The notes under the pieces: model-generated
Seen by the model: only the letters and a program-made list of their open reading frames with translations
Database searches by the model: none
Told to the model about the DNA's origin: nothing
Made by a program: the position numbers and the translations under genes
From: Welwitschia mirabilis
Taxonomy: Eukaryota; Gnetophyta; Gnetopsida; Welwitschiales
Reading direction: 5' to 3'
Assembly (NCBI GenBank): GCA_051453625.1
Contig: JBOZIK010000001.1
Location: 105,874,893 to 105,938,892, forward strand
DNA length: 64,000 bases
In this document: in pieces, positions 11,601-23,230 of the stretch
Layout of the letters: every line of letters starts with the position of its first letter
Position numbering within the stretch: the first letter of the stretch is position 1

Positions 11601-13390
11601 TCATATCACTCACTATCTTCAATTTAAAAAGTTTTATCCTTTTATTTATCTATGACTTTTGTTAAGATAATTAATTGTTACATAGACTTTCCCATGTCCT
11701 ATGATATACTTGGAGAATTTATTTATGGATATCTCAACTGTAGCTTTTTGAAGATAACTATCATGCTTTTAAAGTCTAATAAATTTATTGAAATTAGTCA
11801 TTACCAATGTTAAAGGACTAATTAAATAACCTTAACTTGATATATCAATTTGGATTATTTTTATCTAGTCAATTTAAGACAAACCTATTTTCCTAATCTT
11901 GGAAGTTTAAATTCAAAGCTATAGGGAGCCTAAACTTTATTCAATATTCTTCTTCTTTACAAACTATTGCTAGAACCAAAGCTTATTTTTCATCCTTAGT
12001 GCATAAAATATAACGTAATGGCTTCCAAGAATACTTTATAAAGGTTCATGCATTAGTATGTTAACCTATATAACCATCTATTAATGATGTATTTTTCTTC
12101 AAAATCCTTTTCAAGAATGCATTGCTATGTTAAAGGAATGCACGAGCTTCAATTTTCTTACTTTAACTCTTTAGATTCTAATCCTTCTTCCTATTTGAGT
12201 CTAGAATTTAAAGGAGATTAAAAAATAGAAACTTCTATAGAGTTTAGAGTTCTAATTATAAAAAAAATTTATACTTGCTAGTATTTCACTAGTTCCCTAA
12301 TTGTTGCTATAATATTCTAAACTAGGTTTACTAAAATAGAAAGTATAATTCAAAAATAAATTTAATTCCTTCCATTCTAGAGTGTGGTTCATTTGGTTGC
12401 AATTGCTACATTTCAAATATATAGTGTTCTAATTTATTTATAAAGAGATAAGAATCCCATCGATAATGCTCACTACTACTATGAGATTTTTTAAAATAAG
12501 TTGAGAATTTTAAAGAATTCTATTCAAAAGGTTTTGGGGATTTGAAGGTAAAGTCTTTAAATATTAACCCAAGTGATAGGCTATGAATCTTATAAGATTG
12601 TATTATTTACATGATCTAGTAATAACCATGGATAGTCAGATGACTTGTGCTTGGTTTACTATGGAGAACACACTTCATTTTCACCTCACATATGTGCTTC
12701 ATTGTAGGCTCAACTAAGAAGTCTAGTGATGATTTAAGGTAGGCTTATAATTAATCTCATATCCTACCTCATCAATTATATTTTGTTCTCTTAGGGATTG
12801 ACTATATTGAAAAGGTACTAGACTGCATCTAACTATTGCTTACTTCACAAGTCACTTGTTTCAAATCTAGGAAAAGTTTCCTATTATATATACAATGGAA
12901 TTTTTTGATTTCTGAGTAAACGAGTTTATCATGAAGTTTCATTTCTTATATTTATATTATTTTAATTTTAATAAGGATATGTCTAGATGAGAACCCAAAA
13001 TTATAGACATAATAGAGAGTAATTTCTTTTTAACCATGTTTATTTATATTATAATTTTAATATATTTATGATTCTAGGGATGAAATTCCATTTAGAATGC
13101 TTCCCAAACTTGATATATAAAATCTATACATGTTAGATGTATCCAGATTATGGTGGAATGTTAGAAATAAATTCACCATAATAAAAAGGCCTATGATATT
13201 AACCTAGTCTTTTCATATTAGATATTTGTTCTATAATGGCATGGAAATGATAGATAAATCTCTAAAGAAGATTGAATAGTTACTTTATTCATTCTATATT
13301 AGTAGGACCTTTCAGCTAGGTAATAAAATTAAATTCCAAGGCTCATTTCATACATAATGAATATATCAATGAAAAGCTCTATTTAGGCTA
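11601..13390. other. Non-coding or unreadable stretch
   Basis: No protein family can be read on either strand. The last 400 bases merge into the degenerate plus-strand frame that begins near 13390. Codon-like texture is present from about 12900 but gives no recognisable motif. Confidence 0.4.
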
Positions 13391-14890
13391 CAGAGAGGAG
13401 TTAGAAGTAGAAAGAAATAAATGGGAATTTGTAAATTCAAATCCTTCTCTAGGGCCTAAAGTCTCTAAGCCTATCGATTATCAACATCCACAAGCCCCAA
13501 AAGATGGCAAAATATGTAAATTTAATTATATAGATTCCAATTAGTAAATAGATTTGCTAATTCAGGGAGATTATTTAAAGGCTATTACATTGACAAATAG
13601 AGCACAACAATCCTTTGCTAACAAATTTTATCTAATAGCTAAATTTCATGAAGAAGACCTAGATTTAGACTTCTTGGTTGTTTTATAAACACGTCTAAAA
13701 GAAACAAGATAATAAATGCCATTATCCACTACAGAGGAAGCAAAGGACTTCCTCATTATAGATTCTAATGTTAATAGAGTTTCTTCATCTCTATTTCTTA
13801 TTGATTTATAAAAAATATTAGTTGAAATTATAATACAAGAGGATAAAATATTTTTTTTTAAAGATATTTTAGTATCCTTACTTTTGAAAGAAAATGCAAG
13901 AGAGATGGAACTCCAAAAATAGATTTTGTAAAGATATAAGAAAGAGAGGATCCCTAATTGTTGAGAATTACTTAATGACCCTATTTCCTTATATAAAGAA
14001 TCCACTTTAATTAGCCTTAATGCTACAAAGTGTATCATAGAAGAATGAGTTGAGGAGAAGATAGTCAATGAATAGCTACATGTATTGATAGGGGCCAAAA
14101 GAAAAAGCCTTCTTGTCATCTTCTTAGAACTCATAATATTAAAAACCTATGATTATAGTAGAAAGAAAAATTAAGAGCCAATTATTAATTTTATTTCCAA
14201 GCACAAGGATACCTTTTAAGGCAATCTGTCTTTTAATAAATGAATAGCAAGGCTAAGTTAACTTTGTTTAAAGAATTGCTTAACCACAAGGACATAAAGA
14301 TATCATCCCTAAAGGTTTAATTCAACTTCTCTTTAAAGAAAATAATGGTATTTAGTAGTAGCTTAAGAAAAAGAAGCAATAAATTAACACTCTTATTATC
14401 TCACACCCAACTCTAGACTAAATTTTAAGTAATTGATTGAAGTTACACTAACATATTTTTTCTTCCTCTAATCAATTACATGCCTTGTCAATAGACATTA
14501 GTTTGCATACACTATAAAATAACTTATTGAAAAGATTAAGTTAATATTAGAAATATCTCTTTCATCTTTCAAAAAGGTCATGATTGGTACTATTAAAGAT
14601 CATGTTGAAAGAACAATATACTTAGTTAAAGAGGTCAACAAAAAGATAGTTGTCCAATTAATCCTAGCAAGTATTACTATTATGAACTTTGATTAGTTAT
14701 TATAAGCATTAAAATACCATCTTAATCTATCTACTCAAATTCTCAATATAGAAGCTTTAACTACTAACATAAGTACCCTACCTCCCAAAGATTTTCACGA
14801 TATATAGGATGTAGTTAAAGAAGTGACTACCCAATTACATGAAGCTATTATACATGCACAATGGAATTTAGAGGAATTTTGACATATTAT
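13391..14890 (+). pseudogene. Degenerate plus-strand ORF, unrecognised, coiled-coil-like
   Basis: Reading one plus frame gives long open stretches between isolated stops: YREELEVERNKWEFVNSNPS (about 13393), AKFHEEDLDLDFLVV (13640), MPLSTTEEAKDFLI (about 13715), KENAREMELQK (about 13885). After a shift come KDHVERTIYLVKEVNKKIVV (about 14600) and PPKDF, EVTTQLHEAIIHAQWNLEEF (14795-14880). Charged heptad-like text suggests coiled coils. The end overlaps the repeated block at 14783-15196, so it may be the last ORF before a 3' LTR, as in some Tat elements. The minus strand has a 162-codon open frame over 13646-14134, but its composition (Ser, Phe and Leu rich) looks like the shadow of this one. 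No family is recognised. Confidence 0.4.
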
Positions 14891-15196
14891 GTTCAATTAA
14901 TTTGAATAAAATAATTAATTTTCCTTAATAAATTATAAAATAATTTTTATTTGATTTTATATAGATTTGGAATCAATTTTGCCTAGTATAAAAATGTTTT
15001 ATAATGATGCAAAGAAAAAGAGAAAAGAAGAAAAAAGAAAGGATTGGATCATTGTCTAAATTAAAAACTCTTTTTACTTTTTTGCATAATTTAGGTAAGA
15101 ACGTATTCAACTACTTAGACATATGGTCTTGCTGGAAAAATTGTTGTTATTGAGGTTCTATAAGTGTTTTTGAATAATCTTTCTAAACTACTTGAT
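14783..15196 (+). repeat. Dispersed block, copy 2
   Basis: Homologous to 2752-3205 (same orientation). Shared features include GATATA(T/C).., AAAGAAGT(G/T)ACTA, GGATTGGATCATTGTCTAAA and TTTCTAAACTAC at the sharp right boundary. Its first ~100 bp coincide with the end of the degenerate ORF to the left, so the block either is an LTR overlapped by an ORF or marks the 3' end of a second related element. Confidence 0.55.
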
Positions 15197-15775
15197 GAGC
15201 ACTTATTTTGATATTATAAAGTGAAAGAATATAATAAATTACATAATAAAGTTTTAACACTATTTTTTAATGTGTTATTAATCAAGATGATTTATTAATA
15301 ATTTTCTAAGAGGATTAATACATAAGTAATAAAGATAGTTAAGTTTTCGACTGGCTCAATCCAATCTACATTCTGAAGAATTAGCTTTTGAAAACAATTA
15401 CTTAGATCTTTTAAGTTAAGAACTGACTTCTTTAGAAGTTGTAAGTTATTTACTACACAAAATGATATTACTTAACTACCTTAATATGTACATAAAATAC
15501 AGGTCTCAGAATTAAATAATAGAAAAACACCTTCTAGAAGTACTAGATAGTACCTATTTTTAAGCACTATAATATCCTGATACCTTCTAGCTAAAGATAT
15601 AAGAGTAGAGATATAAAAATTTTATTTTTTCAAGTGAAATAATAGTTTGCTATAAGAGCATTAGAAATAATAATTTAGTTTTTAAATTCAACTAACGCCA
15701 TAATTTGAGATAGTATTAATGAAAGTGATTCCTTTTTAGATAATACTAGAAACTATGAGAAATGCTACTCTCCTT
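15197..15775. other. A+T-rich spacer
   Basis: No gene, repeat array or inverted repeat was recognised between the end of the dispersed block and the minus-strand pseudogene. Confidence 0.5.
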
Positions 15776-18770
15776 CTTAGGATGTGCTTGATACTTCTTC
15801 CTGCTTAATCTCTAGCTTGTACTTCTCTTTTTTACTATTACTATTATTCTTTTTATTTTCCCAAATATTCTTAACTTGCTCCCTTTTTGCTCTTTTATCC
15901 TTGACTTCTAACTCCTTCTTGGTTTGTTCTCCTTCTTTCTCTTTGAATATAGCATCATGAGGATAGTGGTTTCTATCTTTTAGCTTTTGGTTTCTTCTTA
16001 TTATACTTCCTTATCAAGTGTTACCCTACCCATATTAAAGTATATTAATGTATGTAGAGACATTTATGTGTATGTAAATGTTCTTTTTATATTATTAATC
16101 ACATTATTATGTAAAATACTAATAAAAATATATAAAATGCCCATTGATTAATTTAAATAAGTTAATCAGAATTAAAAAATAATCATACAAATTTTTGCTT
16201 CATCAATATTCCCCATGTTCAAGTTTTTATTAACCCCTTAATAATTTTTAGAATATAATTATTTCTTTATTTTCTTTTTGAAATATTGTTTTTTAAGTAG
16301 TCCTTGTCTAGTTAGCTATGAGGCTAACTAGATAGATTTCCTTTTCTAATTAATTTCTTTCAACAATTTTCTTTGCTTCTCTAATAAGGCTAAACCTTGT
16401 AAATTTAATGCTTTAGTCTCATGAGCTAGAACTTCTTGAATCTTTATAGCCTTTCCTTGACCTCTTCCTTTTGTAATTACCTTATCCTATGAAGGTTTTC
16501 ATTTTGTTTTTAAAATAGTGGAGGAGAGAAAGGGGGGTGCAAGATGATTAAGTGCTTTAAAAGATGAAAAGTTAGTCTAAATGAAATTATGCAAACCTTT
16601 GTAGTGTCTCTAAATACAAATTTAGCTAGATTTTTAGCAAATATGCCTCTTATCATATTCATATTTGAGACTATTCTCTATTGAAGTAGGGTAACTTATT
16701 ATAGATCTTATGAAGGGATTTCAAATAGATTCAACTTCAACTTATATTATTCTATAATTTTACTAAACTAGGTGGTCATTGTATTCATCAATTTTATTGT
16801 CTACTCAACAAAAATATCTCTTTTCTTCTCATAAAGACTTCTTTTTAATTTTTGTAATTGTTTGTAGGAGTATCAAGAATCTTCTTGTTATTTGACCAAT
16901 TCCTAGAGGATCTCTGTATTATAGTATGTAATTATTTCTAAAAATTATCCATAAAATTATATAATTTCTATGGATAATAATCCACATTCCTTAAAAATCT
17001 AATTTCATTAAATAAAGAAACTTAATCTCTTGTCCAATCTAACTTCCATAATTCTAGTATGATCTAAAAATTATAGGTTCTTCTTTTCCAAGTTCTAAAT
17101 GATGGTTTGAGTTGATTTTAGGCATATTACTCTAATATTATTTTTCAAATCTAATAACGATTACTCTTTCTTCCATCTACTGGGCTATAGTTTTTCCAAT
17201 CTTATTTAGCTAGATTATTTCAAAATGACTACTTTGATTTGGATCCATAACTGTTATTGCTATTTTTTTAATTTCTTCTTTTACTTCTGATAGAAGAGGT
17301 TCCAAAGCTATACTATTAATTTGTTTCATAAGCCTTTGTAACCTATTATATGGTTAATGTTTTACTTTAGGTAGCTATTCTCTTCTTACAATTATTAAAT
17401 TAATATTTTATTACATTCAATAATACTTTGATAAGTATTATTTAAACTTAAAGCCTTTACTCATTTTTGTCTTTAGGCCTTTGCACCAACTTTAATTTCC
17501 ATATATTTTCTATTAATACCTCACAAATCCACAAAAATTATCTTAGAATATTTTTTATTTAAGGGTAGTGACCTTTCAGTATGTATGATAATTATAAATT
17601 TTTATTATTATTGTATATAATCTTTATTATATTTTTCTTCAAGTGGCTAAGCTTTGTAACAAGGAGACAAGTAATTATAGTTTCTTTTTTAGCCCACTTT
17701 TCAAAGCATTATTTTCTTCTAAAATTACTTCTAATTTAGCTATTCTTTTATGTTCTTCTTATATTTGTTCTATAGTATCTTTATATGTATTAAAAGAAGA
17801 AGTAGCTACTATTCTATCTTTCATTTCCTATTGCATTACTACAACATTTTCCCTCTCTTTCTTTAACTACATTTTTAAAAATGCATTTCCAATATGCAGC
17901 ATAAATTCTGAGTTTCTAGTATTGTAAGATCCTCCCTCTCCTATAAAGAAAGATATATTTCTTCTCTAAGTAAATTTAAGGATACACATAAACTCTCTAA
18001 TGCTAGTATAATTACTTAGATCTACTTTATCTTGATGGGTTTTTAGAATAGTAGGTTTCTTGTCCCCAAATAAAGACTAACATATGATTTCTATATAAGG
18101 ATTATTGACTCTTAGATTATTTTCCTAGAAATTTAAAATCCTAGTAACCATTGTAGGGAATCCTAATCCTATGATCCCACTAGTTCCCATTTTCCTCATT
18201 TTTAAAATATGCCTCATCATTTCATAAAAAATTCCTTTAGCAATATTCACATTTTTTTGACTAGTGTAATTCTTTATAGCCTCATATAAATACAATACTC
18301 ATAAGGTCAATCCATTTTGCTCATTTACTATAGGTACAAGATTACTTGCCATCATTCCAGATATAATAAATAATTTAGGCTATGAATCTTTGTTAATGGG
18401 TATCCTCCCATCAGGTGCAGTATGCCCTAAAAAATGCAAACTGAGCTTTGAATCTCTTTTTTTCCTAATGTATCCTATGAAACTTCCTCTACTTTTCAAA
18501 TTTAGAGTTCATTGAAGATTCTTTTAAGAAAAGGAAACACAGATACTGGACATAACAATTTTGAGAACTTTATTGTCTTCTTTATGTTGTAGGTTCTTGT
18601 AAAATTCAAAAATCATGTCAAAATTATATTATTCTTCATCGTGAACTAGTTAATCCATCCTACTTAAATCACTTTAGTTCTAAAATTTGTTAGTCAAGAA
18701 TTTACTAAGATCCCTCCAAAGTCCAGGGAAGATATAATTATACATTTTGGTAAATAGAATTTTCTTTTTA
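15776..18770 (-). pseudogene. Minus-strand pseudogene, plant transposon-protein-like with coiled coils
   Basis: Read from 18770 downwards, the frame stays open over long stretches. NYIFPGLWRDLSKFL lies near 18740. At 18420-18140 come GHTAPDGRIP, MMASNLVPIVNEQNG, VLYLYEAIKNYTSQKNVNIA and GLGFPTMVTRIL. The latter order resembles the plant 'putative plant transposon protein' domain (Transposase_32-like: FI...L.P, LLYAI, NVG.II, LPFPSLIT). Below 17930 there are coiled-coil pieces (EEHKRIAKLEVILEENNALK at about 17740) and a highly charged tail (KKELEVKDKRAKREQVKNIW, about 15900). Stops occur throughout. Such proteins accompany gypsy-type elements in many plants; their role is not established. The plus-strand frame at 17643-17927 is its shadow. 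Confidence 0.5.
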
Positions 18771-19869
18771 AAACAATGATAACATAAAAAATTCTTTATC
18801 AAAATGATTTAGTTTAAATAGCATAAATATATTCACAGTTTTGGATAAAGTTAACTAGTTTCATACTGGTAGCTAGGGTTATCAGTCAGTCTTAAGTGAA
18901 ATTTTCTTTTATGTTGAATCTAATTCATGTCTTAATAATAAATAAGTTTATAAATATTATGTGATAAGTAGGGATTTTAGTTTGATGAAGTTTAACCACC
19001 TAGCTAATAGAAGAGATTGTTAATTAGTTTTCTAGTTAATCTTGGCTTAGACAACTTTAATAAGATAGGAATTAAATTAGTTAAAAGTCATTACCAGGTT
19101 AACTAATTATTTGACTAATAACCAAAATTATTAATTAAATTTTAGCTAGCTTAGTTTCAAATCATCTAATTGATAGTCATAACTCTTAACTGATTTATAA
19201 GTTAACTTAATTATAGTTTTAGTACTTTACTAATTTAATAGATTTTTTGATTAATAGCCTAAACTATTATCGGCCTTCAAGTTAGCTTACCTAAGGTTTT
19301 ATAACATAAACCCTTAATTTTTGCTAATCATTAAATCCTTGATACAAGTGTTGATTCAATTTCTAAAATGCAAATAATGAAACTTCAATTCCATTTTCAA
19401 ACAAGAGAATGGAGTGTTTAGAATAAATTCTTATTTTAAATATTTCAAGCATGCAAAAAGGTAACGAATTTGTGAAAATTTTGAATAATACATCAAAAAC
19501 ACAATAAAAAAGTATTTTATTTTATCCCCTTAAAAAGAATTAGCATGCTCCCGAATGCATGGAAAAACTTGAAAGGTATACCTTTAGCAATAATAATTTT
19601 TTGAGAAGTCATGAGAGATAATCAAATTTGTAGAGTCTATTATGATGAAAAAATAAAAGCATAGAAAAATCATATGCAAAGTAATTACAAACTTACCAAT
19701 TGCTTTAATTTATAACCTTAAGTGTATGTGCAAAATTAATTCAACTTAAAGTTGGATGATTTTTCCAAATTTTTTTTGATGTGTAATAAGAATCTAATAA
19801 AATGCTAACATGAAATATTTAAAATAATGACTTAGAAATATTCAAGTTGATTTGGAGTTGCATGTCAAA
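18771..19869. other. A+T-rich stretch with weak ~67-bp periodicity
   Basis: No gene seen. Between about 19000 and 19320 related phrases recur (GACTAATAACCAAAATTATT at 19114, GATTAATAGCCTAAACTATT at 19250, and GTTAACT(A/T)A or AAGTTAGCTTA around them). Spacing is close to multiples of 67 bp, suggesting an eroded tandem repeat possibly akin to the palindromic array further right. Confidence 0.35.
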
Positions 19870-20130
19870 GGTATGAGATGAAGGGTGGTTAAAAAAGGGG
19901 ATTAAGTTGGAGAGAGTTATGATAAATGCTCATATAACATCCTTAATATTAGCTTGTTATCATGGTATTCAAGGGGGACCATTAAGAACTTAAGAGTTCT
20001 TGATGAGGGTCATCAAATACCTTGAGTTGAGTTAGCATGAAGGTAAATTGAGGACTTAGGGAGGGTTATTAAGAACTTGAGGGTTCTTGATGAAGGCCCT
20101 CAAACCCTCATCCACTTACCATAAAGAATT
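19870..20130. repeat. Duplicated segment, copy 1, with small palindromes
   Basis: Aligns by eye with 20640-20890 (about 770 bp away): both contain AAGAACT..-like phrases, a GTTGAGTTAGC/TAGTTGGAATTAAGG region and the ending CCTCAAACCCTCATTC. Within copy 1, AAGAACTTAAGAGTTCTT (19984-20001) is a near-perfect palindrome, and AAGAACTTGAGGGTTCTT (20071-20088) is a related one 87 bp later. Confidence 0.6.
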
Positions 20131-20257
20131 TTAAAGAATAAAATTCAAGTGGTTCCACATACAAGAATAAGGTAAAAACTCAGGGAGTCATCAAGAATCT
20201 TAGGAAAGGAGAGGGATCATCAAGAATGACATCTACTTCTATTTAGAAATAAAGTAA

Positions 20258-21734
20258 ACTTTTTAGATAAAGTTAAGATTTAATCTAGAATCTAGATTCT
20301 AGCTTAATAAAGTATTTTAATCCAAAAACTTCATAATGATTAGATTGAGCTAAGAGTTAATCTAGAACTTTTGGTTTCAAATTAATTAATTGTTTACTAT
20401 ACAAATACAAAGGTATCATCAAAAATATTGAGGAGGGAGGGGGATGATTATCAAGAATCTTTGTGAAATAAAGTGAAGTTTTTAAATAAATTTAATATTT
20501 AATTCAAAAACTAGATTCTTGATTAATAAAGTACTTTAGTTTAAAAACCTTATAACCATTAGATTGAGATAAAGGTTAATTCAAAAATTCTGATTCTAGA
20601 TTCATTAATTTCTTAATCTAATGTTACAAAAATATGAAACAGGTTATCAATATTCTTAAAAAGGATTATTACAAATGGAGTTAAGTGAAGGAAGAAGTTT
20701 GAAATACATATATTACATCTTTGATGCCATTTTATTATTAAGGTATCATTGAGAACTCAAAATTTGTCAATAGAAGTCACTGATCACCTTTAGTTTAGTT
20801 GGAATTAAGGTAAAGTAAGGATTAAAGAAGATCACTAAGAATTTAAGGGCTCTTAACAAGGGTCCTCAAACCCTCATTCTTCTTATGGAGCAAATATAAT
20901 TGTTGGATTAAGTTAAGAATTAATTTAAGGCTAAGGTTTTAGATCAATAACATACTTAATCTAATAATTTCTTTAAATTAGGTTAAGTTAAAGTGTAATC
21001 TAGAATCTAATTTCTAGTTAATAAAGTGCTTAACCTAATATGGTGAATCATAAGGATTAGTAGAAGTTTGAGGAGGTTCATTAAGAAAGAAATTCCTTCT
21101 CTTTTACACTAAGAATTAGGTTGAGCTAAGGTTTAATCCAAAATGTAGGTTTTGAGTTAATGAATTGCTCAACCTAATTAAGTAAATCTAAAGATGGAAA
21201 TTCATAATAGGAAATCAAGGAGATTCATCAAACAGGATATTCCTCCTCTTTCATAATAAAAATGAAATGAGCTAAGGTTGAATCTAGAACTTAGGTTCTA
21301 GACTAATAACATGCTCAACTTGATGAAGAGAATGTTAAAGTGAGAAGGCTCAATAGAATTTTAAGGAGGTTTATTGAGAAAAATATTCCTTCTCTTTTAT
21401 AATAAGAATTAGATTGAGCTGAGGTTTAATCAAAACTTAGGTTTTGGATTATTAACATGCTTAACCTAATGAAGCAAATGTTAAAGTGGGAAGGCTCAGT
21501 AAAACTTTAAGAAGGCTCTTGGATTAGATTAAGATTTAATATAGGATTAAAGTGTTAAATTTATAATGTACTTAATCTAATGACATCCTTTAGATTAAGT
21601 TAAGCTAAGATTTAATCCAAAACCTAGGTTCTAAGTTAATAAAATGCTTAACTTAATGATTATAGAAAATGAAATTTAGTTAAAGTTTTAATCTAGAATA
21701 ATGATTCTGGATTAGTAACCAATTTTAATCTAAT
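20258..21734. repeat. Array of near-palindromic ~64-bp units
   Basis: About twelve units, each with terminal arms that are reverse complements, separated by 10-85 bp. Well-preserved units are 20558-20622, 20977-21039, 21115-21178, 21408-21470, 21523-21581 and 21594-21657. Arms differ between units but match within a unit: ATTAGGTTGAGC/GCTCAACCTAAT, ATTAGGTTAAG/CTTAACCTAAT, ATTAGATTAAG/CTTAATCTAAT, ATTAAGTTAAGC/GCTTAACTTAAT. Many also hold an inner palindrome such as CTAGAATCTAGATTCTAG (20285-20302) or TCTAGAAC-TTAG-GTTCTAGA (21283-21302). Units at 21115, 21261 and 21408 form a tandem with a 146-147-bp period, including a shared spacer with ATTCCTTCTCTTT. It is non-coding. I know no family with this unit. 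Confidence 0.88.
20640..20890. repeat. Duplicated segment, copy 2
   Basis: Diverged partner of 19870-20130, sharing the same order of phrases and the CCTCAAACCCTCATTC end. It interrupts the palindromic array, showing that the palindromic units and this segment were amplified together as a larger composite repeat. Confidence 0.55.
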
Positions 21735-22159
21735 TAATGTAAAATATTAGTTGAATTCATATGTTGCTAAATTTTAGGGAACTAAAAAGCATGCATTCTA
21801 GTTTATTTATTAACATAATATCATTTTTTTCTTTAATATGAAGGTAGATGAGTAACTTTAAAGAGTAAAGAGATCTTGAACTGATCTAGTATTAATTTAA
21901 AACCTAGGTCTCATATCAAGTTTTAATCAGTTTAATATCTCTATAGTCATATTCAATCAGTTGGATACAGACTTGAGTAGCCAAGGGTCCTTAAACAGGT
22001 ATGCTTCATACTTCATTTAATATCTTCATTAAGCAAGTAATACTTATAATCATATAATATTTATCAAACAAAAATAACACTATAAAATATGAAACTAATC
22101 TATTTAATTTCATCAAATAATCATGTAAAAACTACCTTTCATGGTTTTTTGAGATCATC

Positions 22160-22560
22160 ATGGCCTCGCATTCTACTGATCTCCACACTGCCCCTTTTTC
22201 TCCCAAACCTCAAGCTAATACTAGAAAGGTTAAAATAATTTTTTTAACTATATCCTTATCCAAATAAATATGTACATCTGGAGTGTTAAACCTATTTTTC
22301 CACAAGTAACTATTAGGACTAAGACCATTATAGATCCATCTTATTCTACTTATAGGACTATTTATGAGCTACTTCATGCCTTGGATTCATTTATACTAGA
22401 ATATGGAGGTTGAGATAGGTTATTTAATGGGGTTCCTACCTCCATGCCTTGGTTTAATGATTTGTCATCTTATTGGTAAATACTTGAAGATGAGAAACGA
22501 AGAGGTTTATCAACAATTAAACCATGAAGAGCCAAGATCTGATTTTGCATTTGGAAAGAT
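22160..22560 (+). pseudogene. Coding-like fragment, unrecognised
   Basis: An ATG at 22160 opens a frame reading MASHSTDLHTAPFSPKPQAN, followed by frame changes with further codon-like text (YRTIYELLHALDSFILEYGG; VPTSMPWFNDLSSYW). G+C content is locally higher than in its surroundings. The N-terminal Ser/Pro-rich start followed by charged text resembles starts of plant retroelement ORFs, but no family can be assigned. It has several frameshifts and stops. Confidence 0.3.
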
Positions 22561-23230
22561 AGCTAGACAATTATAAGAGTTAAAAAGGAGAGAATCAATT
22601 ACAAGGCAGAAATATATAACTTAGCTTAAAGGCATTAAGTTTTAATAAAGATAACATTAAGAGGTTAATATGTGATATAAGAGGTCACACAAACTTTTGA
22701 AGTGCACATCCCAATAAAATACAAATGCTCACTTAGATTCTAAATGAAATAAATTTGCTACCTTTGTCCTCAAGCCCTCCTCTAGCTAGGAGGTCTAACT
22801 AAAAAAACTGGTTTCTTGGTTCTTTAAGGAAGTAATCATCTATGAGTTTTCCTTTTGATTTCTCTATTTTTACTTCTTTAATGTTTTTTTGAATTTAAGA
22901 GAATCTTCTACATGAACTAATCTATTTATGTAATAATAGTTTACTCAAATAAAAGATTTCTTATGTTTTCAATACCTCTTATTATTTATTATTATTATTA
23001 TGATATTTATATAAGTTATATTAATAACTAAAAGAATTCATCTATCTTATATAAAAGAAATCTTCTACTAAATAAAAATATTAAATAGGAAAAATTACTA
23101 AAATAATCTTATTTAGAATAAACCTCTTAATGAGGCAATAACAACCTTATTTATTACTTATACTAAATTTTAATTAAATAAGACAATTTATTCATGAAAA
23201 TCAAGAGATGTAACTATCAAATCCGATTGT
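22561..23230. other. Spacer with short (ATT)n tract
   Basis: No gene seen. A short ATT repeat lies near 22981-23003. The last three bases (TGT, 23228-23230) are the left target-site candidate of the CACTA element. Confidence 0.5.

Noticed and set aside
13646-14134. 162-codon minus-strand open frame, the longest N-free frame in the window
   Set aside because: Ser/Leu/Phe-rich with no recognisable motif; the opposite strand carries a charged, more protein-like frame with continuity over a longer region, so this looks like its shadow.
12900-14890. Endogenous plant pararetrovirus (caulimovirid) remnant
   Set aside because: No movement-protein, coat zinc-finger or virus-type RT could be read, and the nearest RT is a gypsy type accompanied by integrase. 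LTR-retroelement ORF is the simpler reading.
17643-17927. 94-codon plus-strand open frame with membrane-protein-like text
   Set aside because: It is antisense to a coiled-coil stretch of the minus-strand pseudogene; complementing charged codons gives the hydrophobic, Ser-rich text.
20258-21734. CRISPR-like repeat array
   Set aside because: Units are palindromic and diverged with variable spacing, in a eukaryotic repeat landscape; there are no identical repeats or unique spacers of constant length and no cas-like genes.
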